64,000 nucleotides of DNA, from positions 19,840,001 through 19,904,000 of the forward strand of contig JBHGNT010000014.1 in the NCBI GenBank assembly GCA_043228905.1, given 5' to 3'. How positions within the stretch are numbered: the stretch's first letter is position 1; every line of letters starts with the position of its first letter. Positions 29,971 through 41,854 of the stretch are shown here, piece by piece. A model generated the notes under the pieces. It was not told the origin of the DNA, searched no databases, and saw nothing but the letters and a program-made list of their open reading frames with translations. The position numbers and the translations under genes are program-made. The DNA comes from Azolla caroliniana. Taxonomy: Eukaryota; Polypodiophyta.

Positions 29971-30160
29971 TAAGTAATCATCAAATTGAGGGGAGCTGCG
30001 CGAGGCTTGTCTATGCTATAAGTAATCTGTAGGCTGTAGCTATAAACCGCACCGAACCCGTTAAGCCATGGTTTAACGGTTTCTGGGTTCCAATATAAGT
30101 AATCATCGAATCGAGGGGAGCTGTGCGCAACTCGCCCATGCTAACTAAGTAATCTACTAA
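29971..30160. repeat. Direct repeats around a short AACC/GGTT block
   Basis: Two diverged copies of a roughly 60-bp unit (starting TAAGTAATCATC at 29971 and 30096, both with GAGGGGAGCTG and TATGCTA/CATGCTA) flank a motif block rich in AACCCG and GGTTTAACGG (30047-30094). Confidence 0.55.
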
Positions 30161-31375
30161 TCTTGGATGGGGTGCTACTAGTGGATGTAATCTCAATGTC
30201 AATGTTTTCATTCGCGCCGGTGACTAGCGTTTCAGAGGAGAGTCGTGTGTGCACCGCCAAGATTAATGTCCATTTTGTAATGGTGCATACCATTTTACTT
30301 TAATGTGTTGTATACATGAATATATATTAGTCACCGTGATAGAGTAGACATGTGAACGCCCATAGTTCTATTGAGGGGTATGAGTACGAGAGACAACTTG
30401 GGTTCGACTGTCTTCTTTTTAAGAAGTACGTGATATGCTTGGAATATAACATAAAACTATTCGAATGAATTCATGCTTACTTTTCTTTGACTAAAAAAGT
30501 CAATTCGAAAGTAACTGTTCCTACTAGCCATTTTTCCCCTTTTTGTTTTTTTTTACAATGCGTAGTTTTTTTTTACCAAAAATATTCCAAATGTCTTTTT
30601 TTTCTCTTACTTATGTGGAAATATACAGAGCTAAATACCTTCATTGTAGATTGAAAACACCACTATAGCTCTTTGCTCACAAAGAGGACCAATTCAAGAC
30701 ATTAGGTCTCAATGCACAAGCCCAAAGTCTATTTTTGCATGTTACTATGATTAATGTATTGATGCTCGATTAGAATATAAATAAGATGAGTAAAGTTTTT
30801 TCTTTGAGAAACAATGAATTTGATGTTGAATTCCTTATAAAAGATCTTAAATATCTTTTAGTTTGCGATCAATCACGCATTACGTAAGGACAATGTGAAA
30901 GCATTCTATTTCAACAAAACATAAATATTTTGGTCAGACTCCACAATTTATTTTTTATAGATTCACGAATGCTTCCATTTTAAAATCTAAATTTCAATTG
31001 TGTAAAGATGATGGTGTATTGGTAGATGTTGTATATTGAAACTCAGCACATGGGAGGGATGACCTAGAGGAGCACATTTGGCCACACATGACATTGAAAG
31101 AGGGAGGAAAAGTATGAAAAAGTAACAAGTAATGTCAAAGATGCATGAGCAGAAGCAATAGAGGCATTTTGAGCATTGATAATGCCATATGAGCAAATAC
31201 TAGAGGCTCGGGGGTGTCAAAAGAATAGAGCTTAGAGACCCTATGTAAAGGCAACCAAATACGAAGAGATAAAAGGGAATACAAGAGAGAGGCCTTGGTT
31301 TACACAATCGCCTTCCACTAGGTTAGATGAAAGTTTAGACGCTTCCCTTTGTAATAAACAAGTTTAGACTAATAT
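30161..31375. other. Intergenic, no gene seen
   Basis: AT-rich sequence with no recognisable gene or mobile-element domain. Open frames are short. Confidence 0.5.
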
Positions 31376-31387
31376 GATAGAGCTACA

Positions 31388-31490
31388 GTTCCTTCGGGGA
31401 CATCTTATAAAATTGGAATGATATAGAGAAGATTAGCATGGTCCCTGTGCAAGGATGACACGCACAAATCAAGAATTGGTCCAAATTTTT
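31388..31490 (+). pseudogene. U6: U6 spliceosomal RNA pseudogene
   Basis: The sequence matches plant U6 along its whole length: TTCGGGGACAT near the 5' end, AGAGAAGATTAGCATGG in the centre, AAGGATGACACGCACAAATC, and GGTCCAAATTTTT at the 3' end. It differs from the conserved U6 sequence as I know it at several sites, mostly C to T or G to A, including the ACAGAGA box that pairs with the 5' splice site (here ATAGAGA). No upstream sequence element or TATA box of a plant U6 promoter is seen, so it is a dead retrocopy. Confidence 0.9.
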
Positions 31491-32086
31491 ACCCCCATGG
31501 TCATGGATTTATAGTGCAGGGTGGCAACGTGTTTCAATGTGTTGGAGTTTGACCTGGCACAAACTTTGCATTTTTTGAGGAGATATGGATGATGGTGGCT
31601 TGCTTATCGGTCTGGCACATTTCGACTTGTAAGTTTGTTTTTCAACAACAAAAGTTCTCAAGCGGTGAGGTGTTGTTAAACATTTGGTTCAAGCTGGTAT
31701 CGTGGTTGTGGGGACGGTACAACGTGATTCCAGGGGAATCGGATGAAGCAAAAAGAGCTCGGTCAAAGTTTCTGCTGAAATGGGGCAGTTCTCCTATGGT
31801 GGTAAGATCATCATTTGGGCCTGGAACTACCAAGCACCCAAATGGCTGTTTCTGCCAATGGCTTCCATTAGTGACCAGGAGATGTAAATATGTATAGTTG
31901 TGTTACAAGTTAATTACCATGTTAAAAGAGTTGATGGGATACTTGTAAATGAGGGGGTGGGGAGTCAAGGACTATTATCACTTTGGTGAGAAGGCCACAG
32001 TGAATTTTGCTGAAATTTGATGGTCTTTAATGTACTTATTTTGCTAACTAATGCGAAGTAATGCGTTTTTTGGAAAAAGAAAGAAA
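31491..32086 (+). mobile_element. 5'-truncated LINE 3' end (copy B)
   Basis: Contains a 102-aa frame (31589-31897) with LSVWHISTCKFVF and FLLKWGSSPM, similar to LINE copy A at 11043-11351. Its 3' end, CTAACTAATGCGAAGTAATG followed by a T-run and A-rich tail, also matches copy A. The 5' end is cut exactly where the U6 sequence stops. Confidence 0.75.
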
Positions 32087-32097
32087 GATAGAACTAC

Positions 32098-33015
32098 CAT
32101 ATTGAGTGGCTTCACTTGTATACTTTAGTATGATATATATCGGACTATGAGACAAATCATGATACAACTATGGATGATTTCAATATATCCACATTGAAAC
32201 AATAGTAAAGAACTACCCATATTCTAGTACTCGTTGACATTCCTCTATTCGCTCAATGGTAACTCCTCGAAACATTGTTGGTGGATGAAAAGAGCAACAT
32301 AAGAATTTTATTCTATGCAATTGTCATTGTATTCCACATAAGCACAAAAGGTGATTAACTTCCTTTGAAAATGTACATCTCTCTTTGTATGAATCCATCC
32401 TCTAAAAGGTTGATAAAATTATATTTCTAGTAGGCCATCTATGGAGAAATGACTCCCTTAGGCTCAAAATTTTCTTTGGGTACGAAGGTACACCATAAAT
32501 CTTGTTGCAATACCTTGTTCCGTTCATCATTTTGGAAAGGTGCATGAGATGTGAAAGAGTCATTAGTTCTCAAAGTATGTGTCATAAGTACTGTGATCCA
32601 TTTGCACATCATGTTCTCACCATCACTTCAATACTTTAAATGCCTCACTTGTCATTCTTTGAGGTGGCCTGCATCAAACCTGGTTGATGAGGTTCACTCT
32701 CTAGAATAATACATACCATTATGGGTGTGTTGGCAATTCAACATGGATGATCTCATGTGTGGTGGATTCTTTGCACAATATCATTCATGACAAAATCATG
32801 ATGGGTGGCCACTCTATTTAAGTTCACAAGTACACAAGGAGGACTTAGGCCTAGATAAACATGGAGAGATGGATGGGTCATTGAAAAAGTATTGATAGAA
32901 AAAGTAAATGTGTAGAGTCATTGATAACTCTCTAGAGTGTCTTGGAATTTTTAGAGTGGCATTCATCACTTAGAAGGGAAAATACAAGTTCTTTGTAGTT
33001 GACGGTGTTGGCAAC
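32098..33015. other. Intergenic, no gene seen
   Basis: No coding frame, RNA gene or clear mobile-element domain recognised. Confidence 0.5.
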
Positions 33016-33016
33016 A

Positions 33017-33058
33017 TCTCATCTTTTTTTTTCCAAAAAAATTACTTCATTAGTAGAA
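33017..33058 (-). mobile_element. LINE 3' terminus (copy C, minus strand)
   Basis: Read on the minus strand this gives CTACTAATGAAGTAAT, then a T-run, GG and an A-rich tail, the same 3' signature seen in LINE copies A and B. Only the terminus is recognisable; how far the copy extends to the right is unknown. Confidence 0.5.
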
Positions 33059-33539
33059 CTTCTGCATACATGACGAAATGATTAGGCTGAAAACATTACA
33101 ATGGTTCGAGCCATGAAGACCTATAACTAATCACAAAGAAGCAGAGTGAGACTAAAAAGATTGACATTGGACATCCTATATGCAATGAATGCCAACATAT
33201 GATCTTTTGGGATGGGAGGATAATCAATCCCTATAACCAAGTTTATATGTATGACAATCGTCAACTTGGTTAATACAAGATGTGAGGTTGGGAATCAAAA
33301 TAAAATTAATGGATTTTAAGACAACTAGGACAAGGTTTTGTGTTCGTAGAAGTTACCATGAGATATGGTATTTGTTGCAAGAAATGGTAGATTTGCAAGA
33401 CCCAACTCAAGATTTTCCTGAGGTAAATTGAACATTTGCATGTCTTAAAGTTTTTCCCAAGTAAAAAGAAATTATGTATATCATTAAGAAATTTAGAGGT
33501 AAATATGTATGATAGAATGGGCCAATAAAGAAAGCGGAA

Positions 33540-33740
33540 TCACAAGATCTTATAAGTGGTGGCAAAGTGTGGTACAAATGAGGTGACAATCTCATTTCCA
33601 TTTTAGAGCTAAGATATTTATTTGGAGAGTTGTGGTGGGTGGATTACCTCTAGAAGTTACGTTGCGAAGATGAAGTGTCGCTTCTGGAATTGGGTTTGTT
33701 TCAGAGAAACATAGTTGACATTGATTTACTAGTTGTTAAG
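33540..33740 (+). pseudogene. Possible LINE zinc-binding region, decayed
   Basis: A broken plus-strand frame includes AKIFIWRVVVGGLPL followed by TLRR, resembling the region just before the C-terminal zinc-binding motif of plant LINE reverse transcriptases. It is interrupted by stops. Weak call based on one motif. Confidence 0.3.
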
Positions 33741-34769
33741 TAACAAGGCCTCTTTGGAAATTTATATCTATTGAGTGGGCTTCTATAAGTAGAATGTCAA
33801 AATCCCCATATCAATGGGTGTTTGCTCATTTGGAGTTGAGAATGCCTTCTCCACATTTTGAGATAGCTTTTCAATGTTGAAGGTATTAGGGATTAGGGTG
33901 TAATTGGTGTACGCGGAATGCCTTTATATTTTATTTTGAATGTGGGGTTGAAAGACACATTAGACAATTAAAAGTCATATTCGTGTGGTAGGTCTCCTTA
34001 TTGGAGACTTCAAGGAGGTTGACACAAGGAGAAATTAGGGAATTAGAGTTTAGCAAGGCATCATATTAGTCATTTGCATTGGCCTTTATCACATGGGTCT
34101 ACATAGGTCCATAACGCTATACCTAAATATGAGGGATGTCAGGGGAACCATAATTGAATTGGTGGTGACTATATGATATCATATTGGATCGATTCTATTG
34201 TGACTCTCCGCATTAATACATTACTATTTATGAAAGAGGGAGAGAACAAATCACCAACTAGTATTTTTATGTTATATGCTAGGCTATGCAAAAGAAGCCT
34301 TACCTAAAGCTGCTAGTTGGTACTCCAATTTTGTACCACACCTCGATTATTTCAATTTGGTTAGAATTTATGTACCCAATGAACATAATCGTCTTTTTGA
34401 CCAATGACCTTCGAGAGGAAAGTTGGAGGGCAATGTGAGTGCTACATCAAATCACTACACATATCGTCATAAAATGGAGAGAGACGGAGACACACATGAG
34501 TAGAGAGGATATTTCTTTCTCTCTCTTCTTTATAGAGCTGGTTGAATTTGAAGGGAAGAGAAAGGGAGGGGGGGCTTTTATAAGAAAACCCTTCATGATT
34601 TTACTTTGGCATCATGCAAACTACTAGTTTGCTTCTAAAAATGGTTTCACAATGTTGACATGTAGACTTTTCTAACATGCAAGGAGTGAAATCTCTAAGT
34701 TTTCTTCATATGTGTGTCCTTCCTTAAAAGTTCCTTAAAAGGGATATTCATATTTCGAAGCACCAAGTC

Positions 34770-34973
34770 TCAATGTGTGAATAAGGCATACAAATATGAG
34801 CACAACCTTCTAGGTGTTTTCTTTAGCATGACACTCAAGTCATCACCCCTTGATAATATATCATCATAGCTTTCACGAATTGGATTATATGCAGAGCATG
34901 TAAAAATTAAGTGATACTCATCCTCTACTATCCTTGCATTTGGCAAATTTTGTGGCCATAAATGCAACTTCAA
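34770..34973 (-). pseudogene. Fragment of a retroelement C-terminal zinc-binding domain
   Basis: A 67-aa minus-strand frame with VEDEYHLIFTCSAYNPIRE, a pattern (EDE.H...C..Y..IR) common at the C terminus of LINE-type polyproteins in plants. No longer frame surrounds it. Distinct in sequence from LINE copies A and B. Confidence 0.4.
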
Positions 34974-35206
34974 TAGCTAGATTATATGATCAAGTGTGGA
35001 GGAATGTTAGGGCTCTACGAGAGTTAAAACTCATGTTAGTAATAAGGTAAGGTTGATTATGATCAATAGGTCTTCTTGCCTTATGTAGAACCCAACATTC
35101 TAGTTTGTTGTTTGCAATGTAATATTCTAATTTTGTTCTTTTAGCATCTTTCCACTTGTACTTAGTGGTTCCAATAATCTTTCCTCAATAACTAAATATT
35201 TCATAG

Positions 35207-35414
35207 TGTGCTTTGCATGTTTTCATTTGTGTCACCCTTTTAGCACACCCTTTTTAGCATGCAAGTAGTGAAGCCAACTCACCATTTTAGCACACCATGT
35301 TTAGTACGCATGTAGCTAAGCCAACCCAAATGAGTACCTTTGTATCGACTATAAATTGAGCAAGAAGTATGAAGCTAAGTAGGGTGGTTTTGGTATCTTT
35401 GTGTGGATTTCACA
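35207..35414 (+). repeat. 5' LTR of the outer gypsy element
   Basis: Starts TGTG and ends ACA. Aligns along its length with 46499-46693 but with many differences, so the insertion is old. Confidence 0.65.
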
Positions 35415-35518
35415 TATTGGTGGAGAAACAGGGTAGAATTTTAGCCGCTAACACCTTGTTCATCGCGTCACCTCCAAAACCATACCCCTATGCAGCTAGA
35501 TTTCCCGTAGCCTCATGA

Positions 35519-35743
35519 GTGGGCACCCCCCTTCCAAATGGAACAACTCTTGCAAGTCCTCTCCAACGTCGTGCTTCAAATCAGCAACACGAATCAAGCT
35601 ATGCTCTCCCCTTCCTCTCTGTTAACAAGGAACGACCTCAAGATTGGCCAGATTCCAAGGTCCGCCCGAAGTCCTTCTCCGGCTTGGACTTTGAGGATGT
35701 ATTAGCTTGGTTGGACCACTTTGAGATGATCTCCAGTTGTTGA
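35519..35743 (+). pseudogene. gag N-terminal fragment of the outer gypsy element
   Basis: 74-aa frame ending DFEDVLAWLDHFEMISSC, a typical plant gypsy gag start (folded segment with AWLDHFE). The last 51 bases belong to a 75-bp unit that was tandemly duplicated before the minus-strand element inserted. Confidence 0.6.
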
Positions 35744-35747
35744 GAAT

Positions 35748-36300
35748 TGTTGCCATTTAGGCATCCCGTAAGCATTGACATGGACGCAACCTACTTCCAG
35801 TAGGAACTTGGCCACTTCACGGAAGAAGGGATCCGGAATCTGTTTTGTTCTATAGGCTTTGGCGGAGGATGAGTATGGGCCAAAATACTGCTGCAGCGCC
35901 TTTGTAGGAGGTATTTCGAAATGTCTTTCGCCTAGTGAAGATAGGTCTAACTTCTTCCGAATGGAAGAGTTTGTGACCATGTCAATGTTAAGCCGCCTGA
36001 CGATGTCCATGGCGTCCGGGTGCGGAGGTGCTTTTGCGACCCGAATATAACCATCCAGGCGCTTCTCCACGAGCCATCAGCGTAGGGCAGTAGAGATGAA
36101 GATCGGCATCGCCAGGGTAGGTTCGTGGAGAGGCGACGAGTAGCAGTGGTGAGTTGGAGCTTTGAGATGTGATGGGGAAGAAGGTGAGGAGGAGCGATGG
36201 GAGCGCTGATAGCTAGACACTGTGTTTCTGCTTTGTGCAGAAAACCTTCTATTTTCTTCTTTTTGTGGCTTAGGGTTCCTTGGGCGGTGAACCATCGTGG
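35748..36300 (-). other. Non-LTR sequence at the 3' end of the inner element, unknown frame
   Basis: Where a 3' LTR is expected there is different sequence with a minus-strand frame (about 36070-35748) containing KRLDGYIRVAKAPPHPDAM and FEIPPTKALQQYFGP. An upstream Ser-rich frame begins at 36295. I recognise no family. It may be captured host sequence or a divergent element end. Confidence 0.4.
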
Positions 36301-36435
36301 TGCTGTGTGTTCTTGAACTAAGAGTTTGTGCATGCCTTTAGTCGTTTTAATAGTCGCTATCTTCTCTTTTTTTCTTTTCTTTTTTTTCTTTTTCCTAACG
36401 GTTAGTTACCCCCTATTTTTACATTATAGTACAAT

Positions 36436-38705
36436 TGGGCCTGTCCCTTTTACGCTGCGGGTTCTCCGGCTTTGTCCCGTACGGCGGTGAATGGGTTAGG
36501 TGGTGTAGGGCCCAGGTAAGGTTTGAGCCGAAACCCATTCACTTTTTGCCGTACTATTTCTCCAGCCAACGTTTCTAGTTGGAACGTGCCCTGTTCCGCT
36601 CCAATTATCCAGTATGGGTCGGTCTAGCGGAAACATAGGTTACCCGACATCTGGCCCATGCGTGTTTGAAAAACTAGCACCGCTCGGCCCACGACGAACT
36701 CCTTTTCCCTTGCGCTCCGATGTCGATCGACAAATGCTTTAGGCCATTGCTGTTCTTCTTCCAACACAGCCATGCTGTGGACGCGTTTCTCCCCTAGTTC
36801 GAGGAGTTGGTAGAGCCGTTCCTCCTCTGACTTGGCTTCTGATAATCGGTTCCGTACCTGAATGCACAAACTAGGTACCCGGAATTCGACCGGCATTACC
36901 GCTTCTAGTCCAAACGGTAGCCGGAACGGTGTTGACCGTATGCTTGTTTTGTAACTAGTTCTGTACGCCCATAACGCGCTCTGGAGTTTGGTATCCCAAT
37001 CCGTTCTATTTTCATTGACGGTTTTCTTTAAAATGGTCTGTAAAGTTTTGTTCGTGGATTCCGCTAATCCATTCGCCTACGGGTAGTATCGCGTGCTTTT
37101 CTTGTGGACGACTGCGTAATGCTGTGTTAGTTCTCGAACCACCGTATTGAGGAAGTGGCTCCCCTGGTCACTGATGAGCTCAATCGGGCAGCCGAACCGG
37201 CACCAGATGTGCTCGTACAGAAATTTGGCTGTGACGGTCGCCGTATTTTCCCATAGTGCCTTTGCTTCTACCCATTTGGTACAGTAATCCGTGGCTACCA
37301 ATATGTATTTGTTACCCGTACGGGCTGCTGCTGGTGTGAAGGGCCCCACAAAATCCAATCCCCACTTTTGGAAAGGGTCTAGTGGTAGCACGGGTTGGTG
37401 TGGCATCCTTGCGTCCTTCGCGGGCTGACCCATCCGTTGGCACAAATCACACTTTCTACAATACTCGGATGCGTCCTTCTGTGTTGTTGGCCACCATAAG
37501 CCCGCCTGCCATATTTTGCGGGCTGTCACGTTGCCTGCGTAATGGCCGCCGGCCGTGCCGTAGTGTGCCTCCTGTAAAACTGCTTCTTTTTCATCCTGAC
37601 GGACTCCACATCGCCAAATGCCGTCACTTCCTTTGTGATATAAATACTCTTCGACCAGGCAGAAGTGACGGCTTCGAACGACTAGTCGTTTCTTCTCGTC
37701 TGTGCGTAATTGTGGTGGAGGTAGTCCTGTAGTAAAAAAGTACGTCATTTCCATAAGCCATCGATCCGGAAAGGTGGATTCCGTTTTTTCTACAAATGTC
37801 GCTACTTGCCAGATGTCGGCGTCCGGAAAATCGTCGTCGTCTTTCTGTACTGTTTTTCCATTCTCAAGTTTGCTCAGAAAATCCGCCACTGCGTGTTGCA
37901 TCCCTGGCCGGTGCTGAATTACAAACTCGAATTCCTGGAGCAGCAGCATCCACCGCGCCAATTTCCCTATCAGGGCTTGTTTCTTTACCAAATACAATAA
38001 TGCCGAATGATCCACGTGGAACGTGAATTTCTGTCCTAGTAAATAGTGTCGGAATTTATTGATGCTATAGATCATCCCTAGCGCCTCCCGCTCTGTTGTG
38101 GAATAGTTACGCTCTGCTGCTGATAATTTACGACTTGCGTAGTATACTGGCCTGTACCAATTTGGTTCGGTGAGTTGCATTAGCGCGCTTCCTATTGCTG
38201 TGTCCGAGGCGTCGACGAACACGTGAAATGGTTTCGCCCAAATTGGAGGTTGTACTACGGGGGCCTGTGTGAGCATTATTTTAAGTGCCTCATAGGCCTT
38301 ATCCTCTGTTGCAGTCCATTGGAAAGGAGTTCGATGTACGACAGCGTGTAGTGGTGTGGCGAAGTCCGCCAAATACCGTATCATTAGACTATGCCATCGT
38401 ATTTGGCCTAAAAACCGGCTAAGTGCTTTGGCATTTGTCGGAGTTTTAGCTTGCGTAATAGCGAAGATCTTGTTTGGGTCGACCGCTATTCCTTCCTTGC
38501 TGACTATGTGGCCTAGGAGAGTCCCGCTGGTCACGCCGAAGGCACATTTCGCGGGATTCAGGCTTAAGCGTGCGGTGCGGCAACGTTCCAGGCAGAGACG
38601 TAAGTGCGAGAAATGGTCTTTTGTTCGCCCATATACCGCAAAATCATCTAAAAAGACTTGCATGAACGCCGGAATGTATTCCCCAAAGATCTCTGTAATC
38701 GTTCA
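36436..38705 (-). pseudogene. Inner gypsy element: RT end, RNase H and integrase
   Basis: Minus-strand frame. The reverse-transcriptase active site is VFLDDFAVYG just after the start of the 38663-37077 frame. RNase H has HVFVDASDTAIGSALMQ. Integrase has the zinc-binding region (H....H then CRKCDLC) and a core with WGLDFVGPF and LISDQGSHF. In-frame stops interrupt it at 38703, 37077 and 36624; reading continues past each with sensible integrase sequence (for example ANGLAESTNKTL after 37077). Confidence 0.85.
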
Positions 38706-40291
38706 TTGGAATGTTGCCGGTGTTGTCTTTAGCCCGAACATCATGACGACCGCCACATATACTCCCCAGTCCGTGACAAATGCCGTCTTCTCCTTGTCAT
38801 CGGGGTGCATGCGTACTTGATTATAGCCACTGAAGCCATCTAAGAAACTGTACATCTCATGACCTGCGACGGCGTCTAGCACGCTATCCGTGAAGGGTAA
38901 GGGAAAAGCGTCCGTAATGGTTACGACGTTTAATTTCCGGTAATCCATGCATACCCGTATTTTGCCGTTTTTCTTTGGCACCACCACTATCGGGCTAAGC
39001 CATGTCGCTTGTTTTACTGGCCGTATGAACCCAGCCCTCAATAGCTTGTCAATTTCTTCTTTCACGCGGGTCGCGTAATTGGGGTTCATGCGGTAGCGAC
39101 GCTGCTGGACAGGTTTCGCATCCGTTGCTAAATTGATCTTATGCTGATAGAACTTGGGATCTAACCCCTTCATATCCTCATGAGCCCATGCGAACACATC
39201 TTTATATTCCGTGAGTAGTGCGATCATTGTGGTCCTCTGGTCCGGCCTCAATTCCTTTGCTATGGAGAGGAGCCGGGGTTCCGATCCCGTACCCACATTG
39301 ACTTCGTCGAGAACGGAAGCGGTGACCCGTCGTGAAATCTCCATTTCCCTTTCGAAGGCCGCCCGTGCTCTGCTGAGTTCCAATATGGACTCTGGGTTTG
39401 GTTCGTACGGCTCTTCGCTCGGAACAATGGCCGTAGTATATTCTGCCGTAGTACATCTATCTCGAACAGCGGAATAATTCGAGGATGTTCGTCAAGGTAC
39501 GCTTCTAATTCGGCATCCTCCACCCCAGCCAGCATATTGATGTCTTCCGCATATAACGGTGTTATCCCCTTGGGTTGGGGCGTGTTGCCTTCCGTAGGAA
39601 CACGAACCTTGATGCGTCCTTGCCGGAAACTGATACACTCTTGTTGCCAGCTCTGCTTGATATTTGTTGTCCGAAGCCATGGTCTGCCCAGAAGCACTGG
39701 GTACGCTGCTGGCGCGTCCAAAGCGAGAACGACCGCCGATATGTCGAAGCGGTGTCCGCCCACGATGATGCCTATTTTGCAGATTAGCCCCAACGGCCGC
39801 ACTGATCGGGTATCTGCCATGCGAAGCCAGAATGGACACGCCTCCCATTTGGAAATGCCCAACTGTTCGCAAGTTTTCGCGCTAATCACATTGACGCCTG
39901 AGCCGCCGTCGATTACAAATCCAGGGACTTCCTGTCTGTGCGATATTACTGTAATGGCCGGGTTGTGCTGATCTACCACTGGTGGTCCCTCGCTGACGTC
40001 AGTTAGTTTTGTGGCTACGCTTGCCCCCGTCATGCCCGCCACCTGTGCTTCCATGGTCTGGTGGAGACGTGGAACTAGCTGTAGCAGTTTTTCCATAGTT
40101 AGCATGATTTCACAGCCCGTTAACACCTGCCAAATGGGGTCCGGCCCCGGTTTTTCGTTCTCTGTTTGCTTCATTGCATTTGCGAACTCCTGTCTCATAT
40201 GTTCCGTATTGGCCGCGTTTGCTTTTTCCACCCAAGCTTGGGCTTGTCGTCGTACCTCGTCCTGCGCAGCCCAATCCGCCGTTTTCGTTTG
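38706..40291 (-). pseudogene. Inner gypsy element: protease and RT start
   Basis: Aspartic protease motif VIDGGSGVNVIS near 39900 and LLGRPWL near 39700. The reverse-transcriptase N-terminal part (39383-38703) has WLSPIVVVPKKNGKIRVCMDY and FLDGFSGYNQV. A one-base frame change lies between about 39430 and 39470. Confidence 0.85.
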
Positions 40292-41835
40292 CTAGCGTGT
40301 CGTGACTTGTTGCACCTCTTCCGTAATCGTGTTGATGGCGGGCCCCTTTCCCTTGCGTGCTGGGCATTGTGTGGCATAATGTCCGGGTTGCTGACAAATA
40401 AAACAACGGTTGCTTGATTCTCCCTTCTCGGCCCCAAGTGGAGTGTGTCGTTCTCCGGGCGCTACTTGCTCTTCGCGATCCGGCCTCGTTTGTCGGGACG
40501 TACGCGGTGGCTGCTGTTGATCTCGTCGTTGTTCCTGGTGCCGCTCATCCCCCGAGCTTTCGTCGTAACGCCGATGATCCCTATATTGTCGAGGCTTACC
40601 TCGATAGCCATTGAAGCCGCCCCGTTTGTTCATCGGGCGTTGATGTTCGTACCGCCGGCCTCCTTTGGCGTAACTCGGATGTCCACGATAATCCTCGTCC
40701 TCCGGGTGCTCTTCCTCGGACTCGTTGTGATTCCGGCGATTCCGGTTGTACTTGTCCTCCCGCGGGTTGTGATCCCTATACCGGGGTCGGTCTTCTTGCC
40801 TCCTTTGTTCCACCCGATGTGGTTGCCGTTGTGTGTCCAAGCTGCGGACCGCGGGCGTGGCTCTATTTAACATATTGTACTCGCATTGGTCGACTGTGTG
40901 AACCTTCGAGTGGTAGATTGGGTAGTGGATTCGCATATTGCACTCCACCGCGGAATGCCCTGAGTTCAATCAAATCGTGCACTGGATTGCCTAACGAAAT
41001 TGACGTTCCTCATCCTGAGGTAACGCTTGTCGTAAGGATGACATCAAAAACCTCTCCTCCTCGTCATCCAACTCGAGCTGTAACGCTCGTTCAATCACCA
41101 TATCCGTCGTTTCCCCTTTCACGCTATTGTTGTTGAGCGTTGCCCTGATGGGCCGGCGTAACGCTGCCAGAAATGTCTCCCGTGCCTCCTCCTCCACAGG
41201 GCTTCGATCCAGTTTCCGTCGTAAATTCTGGAACCGTAATTTGAAGTCTGCGATTGTCTCGGTCGGTAGTTGCTTAATTGTATAAAACTGCCCGAGAATC
41301 TCGCGTTGTGGAACCCTCTGGTGGAAAAAACGCAAGAAGGCGGACTAGAGCTGATCGAAGGTTGTTATGGCCGGTAAATCCATCTGTGAATGCCAGAACG
41401 CCGCACGCCCATCTAATGTTAATCCGAACTCCGTCATTTTCGACTGGTGTGCCACCGTCTCGGAAAGGTTCTGTGCCATGTGGTTCGCATTCCAAACGTT
41501 CAAGAACATGCGAACATGAGTTGCGGTGTCGGTTTCGCCGTTAAAGCGGGGGTAGGCAAAGGCCATCGTGGGAGCTACGGCGGATCAGAGCAGGTCATGG
41601 GGAGGCTGCGGTAAGCGTGGTCCCCTCGCCTCGTTGAGGTATTTGGGGAGCAAGGACTCCTCTTTGCGCTCCTGGCAGGTATTACTAGGGTCGCCGATGC
41701 GTGGCTTTTGCCGAGCGCGTTCTTCTGCCTGGCGTGTGACGGACCTTGTTCCTGGCTAGTCTTGTCTTGTTGGTTCTCTGAGTCGTCTGCGGCTAAACAT
41801 CCATTCGTTGTTGCTCGTCTGTGAGGAAACACAGA
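40292..41835 (-). pseudogene. Inner gypsy element: gag
   Basis: Capsid region from about 41566 (FNGETDTATHVRMFLNVW, then LRFFHQRVPQREILGQF), a basic linker, and a CCHC nucleocapsid knuckle (CFICQQPGHYATQC, near 40400). Stops at 41345, 40991, 40970 and 40292 lie in one otherwise continuous frame. Confidence 0.8.
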
Positions 41836-41854
41836 TCACCAAGCGTGCCAACAG

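Larger units (their letters stand above)
31376..32097. mobile_element. U6-LINE chimeric retrocopy with target-site duplication
   Basis: A single inserted unit flanked by 11-bp direct repeats, GATAGAGCTAC at 31376-31386 and GATAGAACTAC at 32087-32097 (one mismatch). Inside, a near full-length U6 snRNA copy (31388-31490) is joined directly to a 5'-truncated LINE 3' end (31491-32086) that closes with an A-rich tail (GGAAAAAGAAAGAAA). One duplication enclosing both parts implies one retrotransposition event with a template switch from LINE RNA to U6 RNA. Confidence 0.85.

Noticed and set aside
31388-31490. Functional U6 gene
   Set aside because: Substitutions in the ACAGAGA box, no U6 promoter elements upstream, and a LINE-type target duplication around it mark it as a retrocopy.
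37382-38820. Plus-strand frames of 70-154 aa
   Set aside because: They are shadows of the minus-strand gypsy pol frame.
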